64,000 bases of DNA. Origin: Saccharospirillum sp. MSK14-1 (GTDB taxonomy: Bacteria; Pseudomonadota; Gammaproteobacteria; Pseudomonadales; Natronospirillaceae). Shown here one piece after another: positions 9,053 to 18,479 of this stretch. A program made the position numbers and the translations under genes. The stretch lies in NCBI RefSeq assembly GCF_003054965.1, contig NZ_MIES01000033.1:62001-126000 (forward strand). The letters are read 5' to 3'. The stretch's first letter is position 1; each line of letters starts with the position of its first letter. The notes under the pieces are model-generated. The model did no database searches. It was not told the DNA's origin and worked only from the letters and a program-made list of their open reading frames with translations.

Positions 9053-9982
9053 TTATGACACCGCCGCCGGTTCATCGACCGGCGGTTTTCCTCCCGGTCC
9101 AAATTGCCCCGCTAATTCTGCAAAATCGGCCAGATACTGACTGTTGGCATCGCTGCTGCGAATGGCCGAATACATCTTGCCGTGCAAACCGGTTTCGCCC
9201 AGTTGCCGGGTGACTAGACTGGTGGGGTGTTGCGAATAACGCAGCACCCAGTCGGGCAGGGCGGTGATGCCGCGGCCGCTGGCAACCAGCAGTAAAATCA
9301 CCGCGGTCAGTTCCGATTGGCGTAGGGATTTGGGTTCAACCCCGGCGGGCGTCAGGAAGTGTTTGAACACATCCAGACGATCGCGGCTGACCGGATAGCT
9401 GATCAGGTGTTCTGTTTTCAGATCGTCGGCGCGGATAAAGTCGTGTTTGGCTAAGGGATGGTCGTCGGGCAGGATTAACCGGCCTTCGTAGTTGAACATC
9501 GGCCGGAAGATCAGGTCGGGTGTTTCGATCGGGTCGGAGGAAATCACCAGGTCGAGTTCACCGGCGCGTAAGGCAGTAATGGAATCGAAGCTCAGGCCCA
9601 GGCGGATGTCCACTTCCACGCCCGGCCAGGCTTGCTTGAACTTGGCCAGGACGGGCATCAGCCAGTCGTAGCAGGCGTGGCATTCAATGGCGATGTACAG
9701 CCGCCCGCTTTCGCCGGAGGCCAAGCGCGACATTTCTTCTTCCACCGCCGCAATGCGCGGTAACACCGACACCGCTAAATCCAGCAGTTTGTGCCCGGCT
9801 GGCGATAACTTGATCGGCTTGGTGTGGCGCAAAAACAGACTGACGTCGAAATAGTGCTCCAGGCTTTTGATCTGGTGTGACAGCGCCGACTGGGTGACAT
9901 GCAGCCGTTCGGCGGCTTTGGCCAGACTGCCCGCTTCGTTGATGGCTTGCAGGCTTTGCAGGTGACGGCGCTCCAGAAACAT
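9053..9982 (-). CDS. metR: LysR-type transcriptional regulator MetR
   Basis: MetR activates methionine biosynthesis genes, using homocysteine as coregulator. The 309-residue protein has an N-terminal winged helix (HLQSLQAINEAGSLAKAAERLHVTQSALSHQ) and a LysR substrate domain. The MetR-like block RLYIAIECHACYDWLMPVL aligns with the IAIECHSC segment of E. coli MetR. HLISYPVSRDRLDVFKHFL and GRGITALPDWV also match that family. No metE, metH or metF is adjacent, so the target genes lie elsewhere. Its stop is 3 bp from the end of the convergent aminopeptidase gene. The name rests on remembered family similarity. Confidence 0.87.
   Translation of the reverse strand: MFLERRHLQSLQAINEAGSLAKAAERLHVTQSALSHQIKSLEHYFDVSLFLRHTKPIKLSPAGHKLLDLAVSVLPRIAAVEEEMSRLASGESGRLYIAIECHACYDWLMPVLAKFKQAWPGVEVDIRLGLSFDSITALRAGELDLVISSDPIETPDLIFRPMFNYEGRLILPDDHPLAKHDFIRADDLKTEHLISYPVSRDRLDVFKHFLTPAGVEPKSLRQSELTAVILLLVASGRGITALPDWVLRYSQHPTSLVTRQLGETGLHGKMYSAIRSSDANSQYLADFAELAGQFGPGGKPPVDEPAAVS
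9064..9089 (+). terminator. Rho-independent terminator of the M17 aminopeptidase gene, inside metR
   Basis: The arms CCGCCGGT (9064-9071) and ACCGGCGG (9078-9085) are perfect complements around a 6-base loop, followed by TTTT on the plus strand. The hairpin lies within the last codons of the opposite-strand metR, a compact convergent arrangement. Confidence 0.75.
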
Positions 9983-10325
9983 TATGAAATCCTTTTGGTA
10001 AAAGAATAAAAAACATGAGCTGAAATTGAATTGTGCCGGAAGTTGTTCGGCGTCGCCAATGAGTCTGCCGTCTTACGTTAAGCGTCTCCCAGCTGTGGCA
10101 CAGAGCCCCTCAACCCGCTACACTCCCCTGACCGCTGGCCCCAAACCGGCGGTCCATTGAACCCGATCCAGGCAGCAATGCCGGTGTCCGAGTTGCAGGG
10201 TTACCCTCAACCGGCCGGCTGTATTGGTGGCGTCGCTTACCGGCGGCGTGACTTGAATACGGGCTGAAGATCGCTCCAACTTCGGGAAGAGCGTCGTTCT
10301 TGGGTCTCAGACACAGGTGTTTGTC
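9983..10325. other. Intergenic region between metR and ilvI
   Basis: About 340 bp of divergent regulatory space. It has an A+T-rich start beside metR and a GC-rich remainder. A weak stem (CGCTC at about 10270 with GAGCG near 10290) lies in the probable ilvI leader. I saw no convincing leader peptide rich in branched-chain residues and no T-tract terminator, so classical attenuation of ilvI is not supported. No ORF here looks coding. Confidence 0.5.
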
Positions 10326-12074
10326 ATGACACAGCCCGCCTCTGTCGCCGAGCCGGAAATGCTCTCCGGTGGCGAAATGCTCATCCGTTCGTTGAAAGAC
10401 CAAGGCGTTGAATTTGTATACGGCTACCCCGGTGGTGCGGTACTGCATATCTACGATGCCATCCATCAGCAGTCCGACGTTAAACACATTCTGGTGCGCC
10501 ATGAACAGGCTGCGACCCATATGGCCGATGCTTACGCGCGCGCCTCGGGTAAGGCCGGCGTTGTACTGGTGACTTCCGGTCCCGGTGCCACCAATGCCAT
10601 TACCGGCATTGCCACCGCTTATATGGATTCGGTGCCCATGGTGGTTATTACCGGCCAGGTGATGAGTCATCTGCTCGGTGATGATGCCTTCCAGGAAACC
10701 GACATGATGGGTCTGTCGCGTCCGATCGTTAAGCACAATATGTCCGTGCGCGATCCGGCCGATATTCCGACCATCATCAAAAAGGCGTTCTACATTGCCG
10801 AAAGCGGTCGGCCCGGTCCTGTCGTTGTCGATATTCCCAAAGACATGACCATGCCGAACGAGAAGTTCCCGTACGAATATCCGGATCGCATCAAGATGCG
10901 TTCCTATAACCCGGTGAAGAAAGGCCACAGCGGCCAGATTCGCAAAGCGGTTCACGCCATGCTGCAGGCCAAGCGGCCGATCATCTACGCCGGTGGCGGT
11001 GTGGTGTTGGGCAAAGCCAGCAAGGAACTCACCACCCTGGCGCAGACGCTGAACTTCCCGGTGACGAATACCTTGATGGGCCTGGGCGGTTATCCCGGCA
11101 CCGATCGTCAGTTCGTTGGCATGCTCGGCATGCACGGCAGTTATGAAGCGAACATGACGATGCACAACGCCGACTTTATTCTCGCCGTTGGCGCGCGCTT
11201 CGATGACCGGGTGACCAACAACACCAGCAAGTTCTGTCCCGATGCGACCATCGTGCACATCGACATCGACCCGGCGTCGATCTCCAAAACGGTCACCGCT
11301 GACATTCCAATCGTTGGCCCGGTGAAACCGGTGTTGAAGGAAATGCTGGAGCAGGTCGAGCAGGCCAAGATGAAGGTCGACGAGGAAGCGCTGGGCGAAT
11401 GGTGGGAGCGCATCGACGAGTGGCGTCAGCGTCACGGCGGTCGGTATCGCACCGACGATTCCGAGCGCATGAAACCCCAGCACGTCATCGAAACGCTCAG
11501 CCGCATCACCAACGGCAACGCCTACGTCTGCTCGGATGTGGGTCAGCATCAGATGTTTGCCGCCCAGTACTACAAGTTCAACAAGCCCAACCGCTGGATC
11601 AACTCCGGTGGCCTGGGCACCATGGGCTTCGGTTTCCCGGCGGCCATGGGCGTGCAGTTGAACTACCCGGATGCCGATGTCGTTTGCGTCACCGGCGAAG
11701 GCTCGATTCAGATGAACATTCAGGAGCTTTCGACCTGCAAGCAGTACGGTTTGCCGGTGAAGATTCTGTGTCTGAACAACGGCTATCTGGGCATGGTGCG
11801 CCAGTGGCAGGACATGAACTACGAATCGCGTTACTCCAATTCCTACCTCGATTCCTTGCCGGATTTCGTGGCCCTGGCCGAAAGTTATGGTCACAAAGGC
11901 ATTCGCATAGAAACCGCCGACGAGCTGGAAGGCAAGTTGGAAGAAGCGATGGCGGTGCGCGATCAGGTGGTCTTTATCGACGTTTTGGTTGATCAACACG
12001 AACATGTGTATCCGATGCAGGTACCCAACGGTGCCATGGCCGACATGTTCCTGAGCAAAACGGAGAGGACCTGA
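10326..12074 (+). CDS. ilvI: Acetolactate synthase large (catalytic) subunit, biosynthetic type
   Basis: This is the thiamine-diphosphate- and FAD-dependent enzyme that condenses pyruvate with pyruvate or 2-oxobutyrate, the first common step of branched-chain amino acid synthesis. The ATG at 10326 has AGGTG 6 bases upstream and gives 582 residues; an in-frame GTG at 10317 is an alternative. The sequence shows [15 protein letters not shown], the catalytic glutamate in [16 protein letters not shown], and [17 protein letters not shown]. The C-terminal ThDP-binding motif is [12 protein letters not shown] with [13 protein letters not shown]. The small subunit gene starts 2 bp after the stop. Confidence 0.96.
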   Translation: MTQPASVAEPEMLSGGEMLIRSLKDQGVEFVYGYPGGAVLHIYDAIHQQSDVKHILVRHEQAATHMADAYARASGKAGVVLVTSGPGATNAITGIATAYMDSVPMVVITGQVMSHLLGDDAFQETDMMGLSRPIVKHNMSVRDPADIPTIIKKAFYIAESGRPGPVVVDIPKDMTMPNEKFPYEYPDRIKMRSYNPVKKGHSGQIRKAVHAMLQAKRPIIYAGGGVVLGKASKELTTLAQTLNFPVTNTLMGLGGYPGTDRQFVGMLGMHGSYEANMTMHNADFILAVGARFDDRVTNNTSKFCPDATIVHIDIDPASISKTVTADIPIVGPVKPVLKEMLEQVEQAKMKVDEEALGEWWERIDEWRQRHGGRYRTDDSERMKPQHVIETLSRITNGNAYVCSDVGQHQMFAAQYYKFNKPNRWINSGGLGTMGFGFPAAMGVQLNYPDADVVCVTGEGSIQMNIQELSTCKQYGLPVKILCLNNGYLGMVRQWQDMNYESRYSNSYLDSLPDFVALAESYGHKGIRIETADELEGKLEEAMAVRDQVVFIDVLVDQHEHVYPMQVPNGAMADMFLSKTERT

Positions 12075-12076
12075 TC

Positions 12077-12568
12077 ATGCGACACATCATTTCTGTTCTG
12101 ATGGAAAACGAAGCCGGTGCTTTGGCGCGGCTGGTCGGTCTTTTTGCTCAGCGCGGTTATAACATCGAATCGCTGAACGTGGCGCCGACTGAAGACGAAA
12201 CCCTGTCCCGACTGACGCTGGTGACCATCGGTGAAGACAAAGTCGTTGAGCAGATCACCAAGCACCTGAACAAGCTGATCGAAGTGGTCAAGCTGGTCGA
12301 TCTGACGGAAGGGTCGCACATCGAGCGCGAGCTGATGATGATCAAGGTGCGCGCCACCGGCGCTCAGCGCGAAGAAGTGAAACGCACCTGCGACATCTTC
12401 CGTGGTCAGATCATCGACGTCACGCCAACCACTTACACGCTTCAAGTGACCGGCAATGAAGAGAAAGTCAGTGCGTTCCTGGACGCCTTGTCGGGCTCAA
12501 CGGTACTGGAAGTGGCGCGGACCGGGGTGTCGGGTATCGCTCGCGGTGATAAGAGTTTGAGTTTGTAA
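12077..12568 (+). CDS. ilvH: Acetolactate synthase small (regulatory) subunit
   Basis: IlvH binds valine and confers feedback inhibition on the catalytic subunit. The 163-residue protein has an N-terminal ACT domain (ISVLMENEAGALARLVGLFAQRGYNIESLNV) and a C-terminal domain beginning near ELMMIKVRATGAQREEV. It starts 2 bp after ilvI, so the pair is cotranscribed and probably translationally coupled. A strong terminator follows. Length and composition are typical. Confidence 0.96.
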   Translation: MRHIISVLMENEAGALARLVGLFAQRGYNIESLNVAPTEDETLSRLTLVTIGEDKVVEQITKHLNKLIEVVKLVDLTEGSHIERELMMIKVRATGAQREEVKRTCDIFRGQIIDVTPTTYTLQVTGNEEKVSAFLDALSGSTVLEVARTGVSGIARGDKSLSL

Positions 12569-12589
12569 TCGCTCACTGCGATGGGTACG

Positions 12590-12614
12590 AAAGCGGGCGT
12601 GGCCCGCTTTTTTA
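12590..12614 (+). terminator. Rho-independent terminator of ilvIH
   Basis: AAAGCGGGC (12590-12598) pairs with GCCCGCTTT (12602-12610) around GTG, and the T-tract continues to 12613. Confidence 0.85.
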
Positions 12615-12642
12615 TTGCAATCGATCCCCTGTCTTTCAACAT

Positions 12643-12670
12643 AAAAAAAGCCGGCGCAAGGCCGGCTTTG
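12643..12670 (-). terminator. Rho-independent terminator of glnA
   Basis: AAAGCCGGC (12647-12655) and GCCGGCTTT (12661-12669) are complementary. On the minus strand the hairpin is followed by a T-run reaching 12643. It lies about 45 bp beyond the glnA stop. Confidence 0.8.
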
Positions 12671-12713
12671 TTTTGACTCTCTTTTTTTAATCGTCTGATT
12701 CGACGTTCAGTCC

Positions 12714-14120
12714 TTAGACTGAATAGTACATGTCGAATTCGACCGGATGGGTCGTCATCTGGATGCGAGTGACTTCTTCCATCTTCAGTTCGATGTAGGC
12801 ATCGATCATGTCGTCGTCGAATACGCCACCGGCTTTCAGGAATTCGCGGTCTTCGCTCAGAGCGTTCAGCGCTTGTTCCAGGCTGGAGCAAACAGTCGGG
12901 TACTGAGACTGTTCTTCCGGCGGCAGGTCGTACAAGTCTTTGTCGGCAGAGTCGCCCGGGTGGATCTTGTTCTTGATGCCGTCCAGGCCAGCCATCAGGT
13001 AGGCAGAGAACATCAGGTACGGGTTAGCGGTCGGGTCGCCGAAACGAACTTCGATACGCTTACCTTTCGGAGAAGAAACCCAAGGCACACGAATGGAAGC
13101 AGAACGGTTACGGGCCGAGTAAGCCAGCATGACCGGTGCTTCGAAGCCAGGAACCAGACGCTTGTAAGAGTTGGTAGAAGCGTTGGCAAAAGCGTTCAGG
13201 GCGCGAGCGTGCTTGATGATACCGCCGATGTAGTACAGGGCCGTTTCAGACAGGCCAGCGTAGTCGTCGCCTGCGAATTGGTTAACGCCGTCTTTAGAGA
13301 AGGACATGTGAACGTGCATACCGCTGCCGTTGTCACCCACCAGAGGCTTAGGCATAAAGGTGGCGGTTTTGCCGTAGCCGTGAGCAACGTTGTGAACCGC
13401 GTACTTCAGGATTTGCACTTCGTCAGCTTTCTTAGTCAGAGAGTTGGCGCCAACACCAATTTCACACTGACCAGCGGTGCCTACTTCGTGGTGGTGCACT
13501 TCGATTTCCAGACCCATTTCTTCCATGGCTTCGCACATGGCGGCACGGATGTCATGCAGGCTGTCGACCGGAGGAACCGGGAAGTAACCGCCTTTAACGG
13601 ACGGACGGTGACCCATGTTGCCGTCTTCGAATACTTTTTCAGAAGACCAAGCCGCTTCTTCAGAGCTGACTTTGTAGAACGCACCGGAGATGTCAGCGCC
13701 CCACTTAACGTCGTCGAAGACGAAGAATTCAGGTTCCGGACCAAACATGGCGGTGTCGCCCAGGCCGGTAGACTTCAGGTATTCCTCAGCGCGCTGAGCA
13801 ACGGAACGCGGGTCACGGTTGTAGCCTTCGCCAGTGGAAGGTTCAACGATGTTGCAGCGAACGACGACAGTGGCGTCTTCGAAGAACGGATCGGCGAAAG
13901 AAGCTTCGTCGTCCGGCATCAGAATCATGTCGGATTCGTTGATGCCTTTCCAACCAGCAATAGAAGAACCGTCGAACATTTTGCCGTCGGTGAAGAAGCT
14001 CTCGTCTACTTCGCTGGCTGGGATGGAAACGTGCTGCTCTTTACCCTTGGTATCGGTAAAGCGCAGGTCGACCCACTTGGCGTCGATATCTTTGAGCAGC
14101 TTTAAAGTTTTCGCTGACAT
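12714..14120 (-). CDS. glnA: Glutamine synthetase, type I
   Basis: GlnA makes glutamine from glutamate, ammonia and ATP as a dodecamer. I chose the ATG at 14120 (MSAKTLKLL): GGAG is 8 bases upstream and the resulting 468 residues match the enterobacterial enzyme. Motifs seen are [38 protein letters not shown] (metal/ATP site), and the adenylylation loop [10 protein letters not shown]. The Tyr in that loop implies GlnE-type control. glnL/glnG (ntrBC) do not follow; glnA is monocistronic, ended by its own terminator. A sigma-54 promoter and NtrC-like sites upstream indicate nitrogen control. Confidence 0.97.
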   Translation of the reverse strand: MSAKTLKLLKDIDAKWVDLRFTDTKGKEQHVSIPASEVDESFFTDGKMFDGSSIAGWKGINESDMILMPDDEASFADPFFEDATVVVRCNIVEPSTGEGYNRDPRSVAQRAEEYLKSTGLGDTAMFGPEPEFFVFDDVKWGADISGAFYKVSSEEAAWSSEKVFEDGNMGHRPSVKGGYFPVPPVDSLHDIRAAMCEAMEEMGLEIEVHHHEVGTAGQCEIGVGANSLTKKADEVQILKYAVHNVAHGYGKTATFMPKPLVGDNGSGMHVHMSFSKDGVNQFAGDDYAGLSETALYYIGGIIKHARALNAFANASTNSYKRLVPGFEAPVMLAYSARNRSASIRVPWVSSPKGKRIEVRFGDPTANPYLMFSAYLMAGLDGIKNKIHPGDSADKDLYDLPPEEQSQYPTVCSSLEQALNALSEDREFLKAGGVFDDDMIDAYIELKMEEVTRIQMTTHPVEFDMYYSV

Positions 14121-14300
14121 TGTGTATCTCCAGGTTGAACGGCCATCTTGGCCGGTGAGCTTATTGTGCGGTCTCGGTTTCGCCGGTCGAGGCGGCACCT
14201 TAAAGGTGCACGGTTACCGTTTTGCGCACCTGATCCACCAAAGGTTGTTGTCGCTTACTAGTGCGTTAGCACCAATAGTGTGAACAGTGTCGTCGGTTTC

Positions 14301-14316
14301 AGCAATTCTTATGCCA
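14301..14316 (-). promoter_or_regulatory. Sigma-54 promoter of glnA
   Basis: On the minus strand the sequence is TGGCATAAGAATTGCT. It has the -24 GG and -12 GC elements separated by exactly 10 bases, matching the TGGCAC-N5-TTGCW consensus with one mismatch. Transcription would start near 14290, leaving a leader of about 170 nt before the glnA ATG. NtrC-like sites lie upstream at the expected enhancer distance. Confidence 0.75.
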
Positions 14317-14379
14317 CGCACCAATAGCCGTTAGAGCGGCGGTATCATGGGCGTTGAAGCCGTTTATGACCACTTTGTA

Positions 14380-14396
14380 AGCACTGTTATGGTGCG
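14380..14396. promoter_or_regulatory. NtrC-type enhancer site (proximal) of glnA
   Basis: AGCACTGTTATGGTGCG has the GCAC-N7-GTGC dyad of NtrC sites and closely resembles the E. coli glnA enhancer sites. Its centre is about 98 bp upstream of the predicted sigma-54 start. Confidence 0.65.
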
Positions 14397-14422
14397 TCAC
14401 AATTCGATGCGCCCGCCAATGG

Positions 14423-14439
14423 TGCGCGATTTTGGTGCA
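14423..14439. promoter_or_regulatory. NtrC-type enhancer site (distal) of glnA
   Basis: TGCGCGATTTTGGTGCA keeps the GCRC-N7-GTGC spacing, with one A-to-G change in the left half. Its centre is about 141 bp upstream of the predicted glnA start. A weaker site (14410-14426) overlaps it and is 30 bp from the proximal site. Confidence 0.55.
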
Positions 14440-14483
14440 GAGGTGAAGTGAGGCTGACGGATGAAAATTGATCGCCATCCGGC

Positions 14484-14489
14484 TATACT
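14484..14489 (+). promoter_or_regulatory. Possible -10 element of thiI
   Basis: TATACT lies 44 bp before the chosen thiI ATG. No good -35 hexamer is found at 16-18 bp, so the promoter is tentative. Confidence 0.3.
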
Positions 14490-14532
14490 CCGCGCCCCTC
14501 AAATTACCGACACCGCCCGCCTGGTCAGACGC

Positions 14533-15987
14533 ATGAAGTTTATAGTCAAACTCTTCCCCGAGATCACCATCAAAACCAAGCCGGTTCGTCAGCTGATGAC
14601 CAAGAGCCTGGCGCAAAACCTGCGCAATGTACTGCGCCCCATCTGTGCTGAGGTGAAGGTGGTCAACACCTGGGACGCCATCTCGGTGCGCACCCCGGAA
14701 GAGACCGCCGAGGTGGTCAATGAAGCCGTAGCTCAGGCGCTGGAATGTGTGCCGGGCATCAGCCAGGTGCAGGCGGTGAAGGAGTTTCCACTCACCGACT
14801 TCGACGCCATGGTGGCGGCCACACTGGAAGTGTGGGGTGACGCGCTGGCGGGAAAAACCTTTTGTGTGCGGTGCAAGCGCATCGGTGATCACGATTTCAC
14901 CTCCATCGATGTGGAGCGCTATGTTGGTGGTGGCCTGAACCAGCAAAGCGATGCGGCCGGTGTGCGTTTGAAGAACCCGGAGTTGGAAATTCGCCTGGAG
15001 ATCAAACATAACCGCTTTTATGTGATTGAGAACAAACGGCCGGGTCTGGGCGGTTATCCGCTGGGTACTCAGGAATCGGTGCTGACCTTGGTCAGTGGCG
15101 GTTTTGATTCGACGGTGGCGGCGTTCCAGATGCTGCGCCGCGGCGTGAAAAACCACTTCCTGTTTTTCAATCTCGGTGGCGCGGCGCACGAAAACGGCGT
15201 TAAGGAAGTGACCTATTACCTGTGGAAGAAATACGGCGCCTCGCACAAGACGCACTTTATTTCTGTGCCATTCGAAGGCGTGGTTGAGGAAATTCTGACT
15301 CAGGTTGAAGACCGCTATATGGGCGTGGTGCTCAAACGCATGATGATGCGTGCGGCGGAGCGCATCGCCGAAGAACAAAACATTCCGGCGCTGGTGACGG
15401 GTGAGTGTCTGGCGCAGGTGTCGAGCCAGACCATGCCCAACCTGAATTTGATTGATGAAGTGACCGACCGGCTGGTGATTCGCCCGCTGATCGTGACCGA
15501 CAAGCCTGAGATCATCGACCAGGCTCGTGCTCTGGGCACCGCTTCCTTTGCCGAGCGCATGCCGGAATACTGTGGCGTGATTTCACGCAAGCCGAATGCC
15601 GCCTGTAAGCGACCGGCGTTGCTCGAAGCTGAAGCGGCCTTTGACAGCGCGGTGCTGGAAGCGGCCATCGCTGAACGCCGCATCGAGAATGTTGATCAGT
15701 TGACCTGGACCGACCAGGAATCCCTGAATGAAACGCTGCCGACGTCGGCCGCCGCCGATGCGGTGGTGATCGATGTTCGCCATCCCAGTGAGGCCGAGGG
15801 TGAGCCATTGGAGCTGAGTGGTCACGAGGTGGTGCAGATTCCATTTTACAGCCTGAACCGCCGGTTTGCCGAGCTCGACGTCAACAAACAGTACCTGCTG
15901 TATTGCGATAAAGGCGTGATGAGTAAGCTGCACGCCCTGCATTTGCAGGACGCCGGGTTTCGCAATGTTGGGGTGTACCGGGCCTGA
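14533..15987 (+). CDS. thiI: tRNA 4-thiouridine synthase / thiamine thiazole sulfurtransferase ThiI
   Basis: ThiI adenylates and thiolates U8 of tRNA and transfers sulfur for thiazole synthesis. I chose the ATG at 14533 (MKFIVKLFPEITIKTKPVR), giving 485 residues, the usual size for the long form. Domains in order: an N-terminal ferredoxin-like and THUMP region to about 165, the PP-loop ATP pyrophosphatase (VSGGFDSTVAAFQML), then the conserved cysteine in SRKPNAACKRPAL. A C-terminal rhodanese domain has the active loop CDKGVMSKLHA. An upstream in-frame ATG at 14461 would add 24 residues overlapping the promoter region and is not favoured. It is divergent from glnA. Confidence 0.96.
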   Translation: MKFIVKLFPEITIKTKPVRQLMTKSLAQNLRNVLRPICAEVKVVNTWDAISVRTPEETAEVVNEAVAQALECVPGISQVQAVKEFPLTDFDAMVAATLEVWGDALAGKTFCVRCKRIGDHDFTSIDVERYVGGGLNQQSDAAGVRLKNPELEIRLEIKHNRFYVIENKRPGLGGYPLGTQESVLTLVSGGFDSTVAAFQMLRRGVKNHFLFFNLGGAAHENGVKEVTYYLWKKYGASHKTHFISVPFEGVVEEILTQVEDRYMGVVLKRMMMRAAERIAEEQNIPALVTGECLAQVSSQTMPNLNLIDEVTDRLVIRPLIVTDKPEIIDQARALGTASFAERMPEYCGVISRKPNAACKRPALLEAEAAFDSAVLEAAIAERRIENVDQLTWTDQESLNETLPTSAAADAVVIDVRHPSEAEGEPLELSGHEVVQIPFYSLNRRFAELDVNKQYLLYCDKGVMSKLHALHLQDAGFRNVGVYRA

Positions 15988-15995
15988 GGGCCCGT

Positions 15996-17225
15996 TCAGT
16001 TCGTTTTGGCAGCTAACGCCAGAATCCAGTCTTTCAATACCCGCCCGGCCACGTCGGCGTCTTCGGCGGTGATCGATTCATCCGGATGGTGGCTGATGCC
16101 GCCTTCGCAACGCACGAACAGCATGCCAACCGGGCAGATGGCCGCCATGGCCATGGCGTCGTGACCGGCACCGCTGTGCAGGTAACGCGGCTTTAAGCCG
16201 TGTTGTTCAATGGCGCTGGCTAAGGCGCTTTGCAGTTGGTCGTCGCAAGCAACGGCGGGTGCGGCGTGAATTTCCTGCCAGCTCATTTCAATGCCGCGCT
16301 CGGCGCAGGCGATTTTGGCGGTATCCCAGATCATATCGAGCGCGGAGTCGCGTTCGTTGTCTTTTTCGCTGCGGATGTCGAGGCTGATCTGGGCGTTGCC
16401 AGCGATCACGTTGACGGCGCCGGGTTTGGCCTGAATGCGCCCGACGGTGGCGGTGACGCCGTGTTCACGGGCCACTTTTTCCACGATCAGGGTGAATTCA
16501 GACGCGGCGGCCAAGGCATCGCGACGCAGGTGCATCGGTACGGTACCGGCGTGGCCAGCCATGCCGGTGAAGTCTATGTTAAAGCGACGCGCGCCGGCAA
16601 TGGCGGTGACGATGCCGACCGGTAAGTCTTCGGCTTCGAGCACCGGGCCTTGTTCGATGTGGGTTTCCAGGTAAGCGAGTACGGACTCTCCGGCACGACT
16701 GGCGTCGCCGACGGCCGTGATGTCGAGACCGAAACGCTCGAACGCTTCGGCCATGCTGATGCCGTTGGCGTCTTTGATGCTGGCCCAGTTCGGGTCCCAC
16801 TGGCCAATCACCGCGCGGCTACCCAGCAAGGTGGAACTGAAGCGAGAGCCTTCTTCGTCACCGAAGCCGACCAGATCGAGGTGAAACGGCAGGCTGATGC
16901 CCTGTTGTTTCAGTTCAATCATTACCAGCAGAGGCAACACCACGCCGAGAATGCCGTCGTAGATGCCGCCATTGGGGACGGTATCAAGATGCGAGCCGAG
17001 AATGACCACGGGGGCATCGGGGTTATCGGACGGTAAGCGACCCCAGAGGTTGCCCGCGGCGTCCTGCCAGGTTGGTAAATCGGCTGCCTGCAGCCAGGCG
17101 CCGACCCGGGCATTGGCCTGACGATGTTGCTCTGTTAAGTAGCAGCGTTCCATCTGGCCGGGGGTGGCGGTCAGGGTGGCGAGCTCGTCGCACCATTTTA
17201 GTGCGTCCGTTCCGATGGAACTCAT
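15996..17225 (-). CDS. M20-family amidohydrolase, probable allantoate amidohydrolase / ureido hydrolase
   Basis: This is a two-metal M20 hydrolase of the allantoate amidohydrolase / N-carbamoyl-L-amino acid hydrolase / beta-ureidopropionase group. The start at 17225 (MSSIGTDALKW) overlaps the upstream aminotransferase stop by 4 bp and gives 409 residues, normal for the family. Metal ligands are visible in GSHLDTV, GGIYDGILG, GDEEGSRF, ETHIEQGPVLE and the C-terminal GGISHHPDE. AGAGHD-type substrate sequence appears as HSGAGHDAMAMA. The adjacent PucG-type aminotransferase makes allantoate the likeliest substrate, because allantoate amidohydrolase releases the ureidoglycine that PucG uses. An N-carbamoyl amino acid substrate remains possible. 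Confidence 0.85.
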   Translation of the reverse strand: MSSIGTDALKWCDELATLTATPGQMERCYLTEQHRQANARVGAWLQAADLPTWQDAAGNLWGRLPSDNPDAPVVILGSHLDTVPNGGIYDGILGVVLPLLVMIELKQQGISLPFHLDLVGFGDEEGSRFSSTLLGSRAVIGQWDPNWASIKDANGISMAEAFERFGLDITAVGDASRAGESVLAYLETHIEQGPVLEAEDLPVGIVTAIAGARRFNIDFTGMAGHAGTVPMHLRRDALAAASEFTLIVEKVAREHGVTATVGRIQAKPGAVNVIAGNAQISLDIRSEKDNERDSALDMIWDTAKIACAERGIEMSWQEIHAAPAVACDDQLQSALASAIEQHGLKPRYLHSGAGHDAMAMAAICPVGMLFVRCEGGISHHPDESITAEDADVAGRVLKDWILALAAKTN

Positions 17226-18457
17226 GCCGGGCTCCGGTAGCTTTGGTAGGCGGCGTCGATACCGGCGCCCGCGGTGAACGAATGGCCGGCACGGCGCAGG
17301 CAATGCTCCAAGGCCGAGAGCGTGGATAGGACGGCATCCAGGCGGGCGTTGTAGCCCATGGTGCCGACGCGCCAGACTTTGCCCGCGAGCGGGCCGAAGG
17401 AGGTGCCAATCTCAATGTTGAAGTCGTTTAACAATACGGCTCGTACTGCTTCGCCATCGATGCCCTCGGGAATGTAGACCGCGCAGACGTTGTTCATACG
17501 CTGACTCAAATCGCCATAAGGTTTGAGGTTCATGGCCGTGAGGCCAGCGAGCATGGCGTTGCCGTGCAAGCGGTGGCGTTCAACGCAGGCGTCCAGACCT
17601 TCCTCCGCCATGATCTGGCCGCATTCGCGGGCGCAGTAGAGCATTGAGGTGGCTTCGGTGTGGTGGTTGAGTCGCTTCTCGCTCCAGTAGTCGAGAATCA
17701 TCGGCAAATCGAAATAGTTCGAATGAATGCGCGGGCCGAGCTCTTCGTCGACGTCGCTGGCGCGTAAGCCGGCTTCGATATGGTGACGGCGGCGAATGAC
17801 CTCGACAAAGCGATCGCTGAGCGTAATCGGTGCAATCCCCGACGGGCCGCCAAGGCATTTTTGCAAACCGGCGGACACCGCATCCAATCCCCATTCATCG
17901 GTTTTCAGGGTGTTGCCGCCGATGGACGCGGTGGCGTCACAATAGAACAGTACGTCGTATTGCTGGCATAGGGCACCGAGCTCCGCCAGTGGCTGCAGCA
18001 TGGTGGTGGAGGTGTCGCCCTGAACCGTGGCGAGCAGTTTGGGCTGAACCGTTTTGATGGCCGCTTCCACTTGCTCTGGCTGGGCCACCTCGCCCCAGGG
18101 GACGTCGATGGTGTGCACTTGGGCGCCGGCGCGCTCAGCAATTTCTACCAGCAGATGACCGAAACGACCCATGACCGGCACCAGGACTTTGTCACCCGGT
18201 TCGATCACCGACACCAGTACCGCTTCAATGCCCGCGCGGGCAGTGCCGTCGACCATAAAGGTCCAGTGATTTTGGGTATCGAAGACGCCCCGGTAGAGCG
18301 CCATGACGTCGTTCATGTAGCCGGTCATCACCGGGTCGTACTGGCCGATCAGTTGGGTGGACAGCGCATTTAACACGCGCGGATAGGCGTTAATCGGCCC
18401 CGGGCCCATCAACAGGCGCGGCGGTGGATTCAGACGGTGCTGTTCAGGTGCAGACAT
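17222..18457 (-). CDS. PucG-type aminotransferase, probable (S)-ureidoglycine-glyoxylate aminotransferase
   Basis: This is a fold-type I PLP enzyme of the alanine/serine-glyoxylate aminotransferase family. The ATG at 18457 has GAGG 10 bases upstream and gives 411 residues, similar to PucG of Bacillus and HpxJ of Klebsiella. Visible features are LLMGPGPINAYPRVL at the N-terminus, the aspartate contacting PLP in FYCDATASIGGN, and the PLP lysine in GLQKCLGGPSGIAP. GKVWRVGTMGYNAR is the usual C-terminal arginine motif. It is coupled to the M20 hydrolase and 22 bp downstream of the permease gene. Plain alanine-glyoxylate or serine-glyoxylate aminotransferase activity is the alternative. Confidence 0.83.
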   Translation of the reverse strand: MSAPEQHRLNPPPRLLMGPGPINAYPRVLNALSTQLIGQYDPVMTGYMNDVMALYRGVFDTQNHWTFMVDGTARAGIEAVLVSVIEPGDKVLVPVMGRFGHLLVEIAERAGAQVHTIDVPWGEVAQPEQVEAAIKTVQPKLLATVQGDTSTTMLQPLAELGALCQQYDVLFYCDATASIGGNTLKTDEWGLDAVSAGLQKCLGGPSGIAPITLSDRFVEVIRRRHHIEAGLRASDVDEELGPRIHSNYFDLPMILDYWSEKRLNHHTEATSMLYCARECGQIMAEEGLDACVERHRLHGNAMLAGLTAMNLKPYGDLSQRMNNVCAVYIPEGIDGEAVRAVLLNDFNIEIGTSFGPLAGKVWRVGTMGYNARLDAVLSTLSALEHCLRRAGHSFTAGAGIDAAYQSYRSPA

Positions 18458-18479
18458 GGATAACAAACCTCAATTCAGA

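Noticed and set aside
9983..10030. MetR autoregulatory site upstream of metR
   Set aside because: Only half-sites of the TGAA-N5-TTCA pattern are seen, such as TGAAATTGAA, without a proper dyad.
10270..10325. Attenuator with leader peptide for ilvI
   Set aside because: The stem is weak, there is no T-tract, and no short ORF rich in Val/Leu/Ile.
10110..12005. A 631-codon open frame antisense to ilvI
   Set aside because: It is the complement of a well-supported acetolactate synthase gene. Its protein is His/Val/Gly-rich and matches no family. High-GC third positions leave the opposite frame open.
12747..14105. A 452-codon open frame antisense to glnA
   Set aside because: Exactly complementary to glnA, with shadow-type composition.
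14299..15378. A 359-codon open frame antisense to thiI that also crosses the glnA promoter
   Set aside because: The thiI reading has all catalytic motifs; the antisense frame has none.
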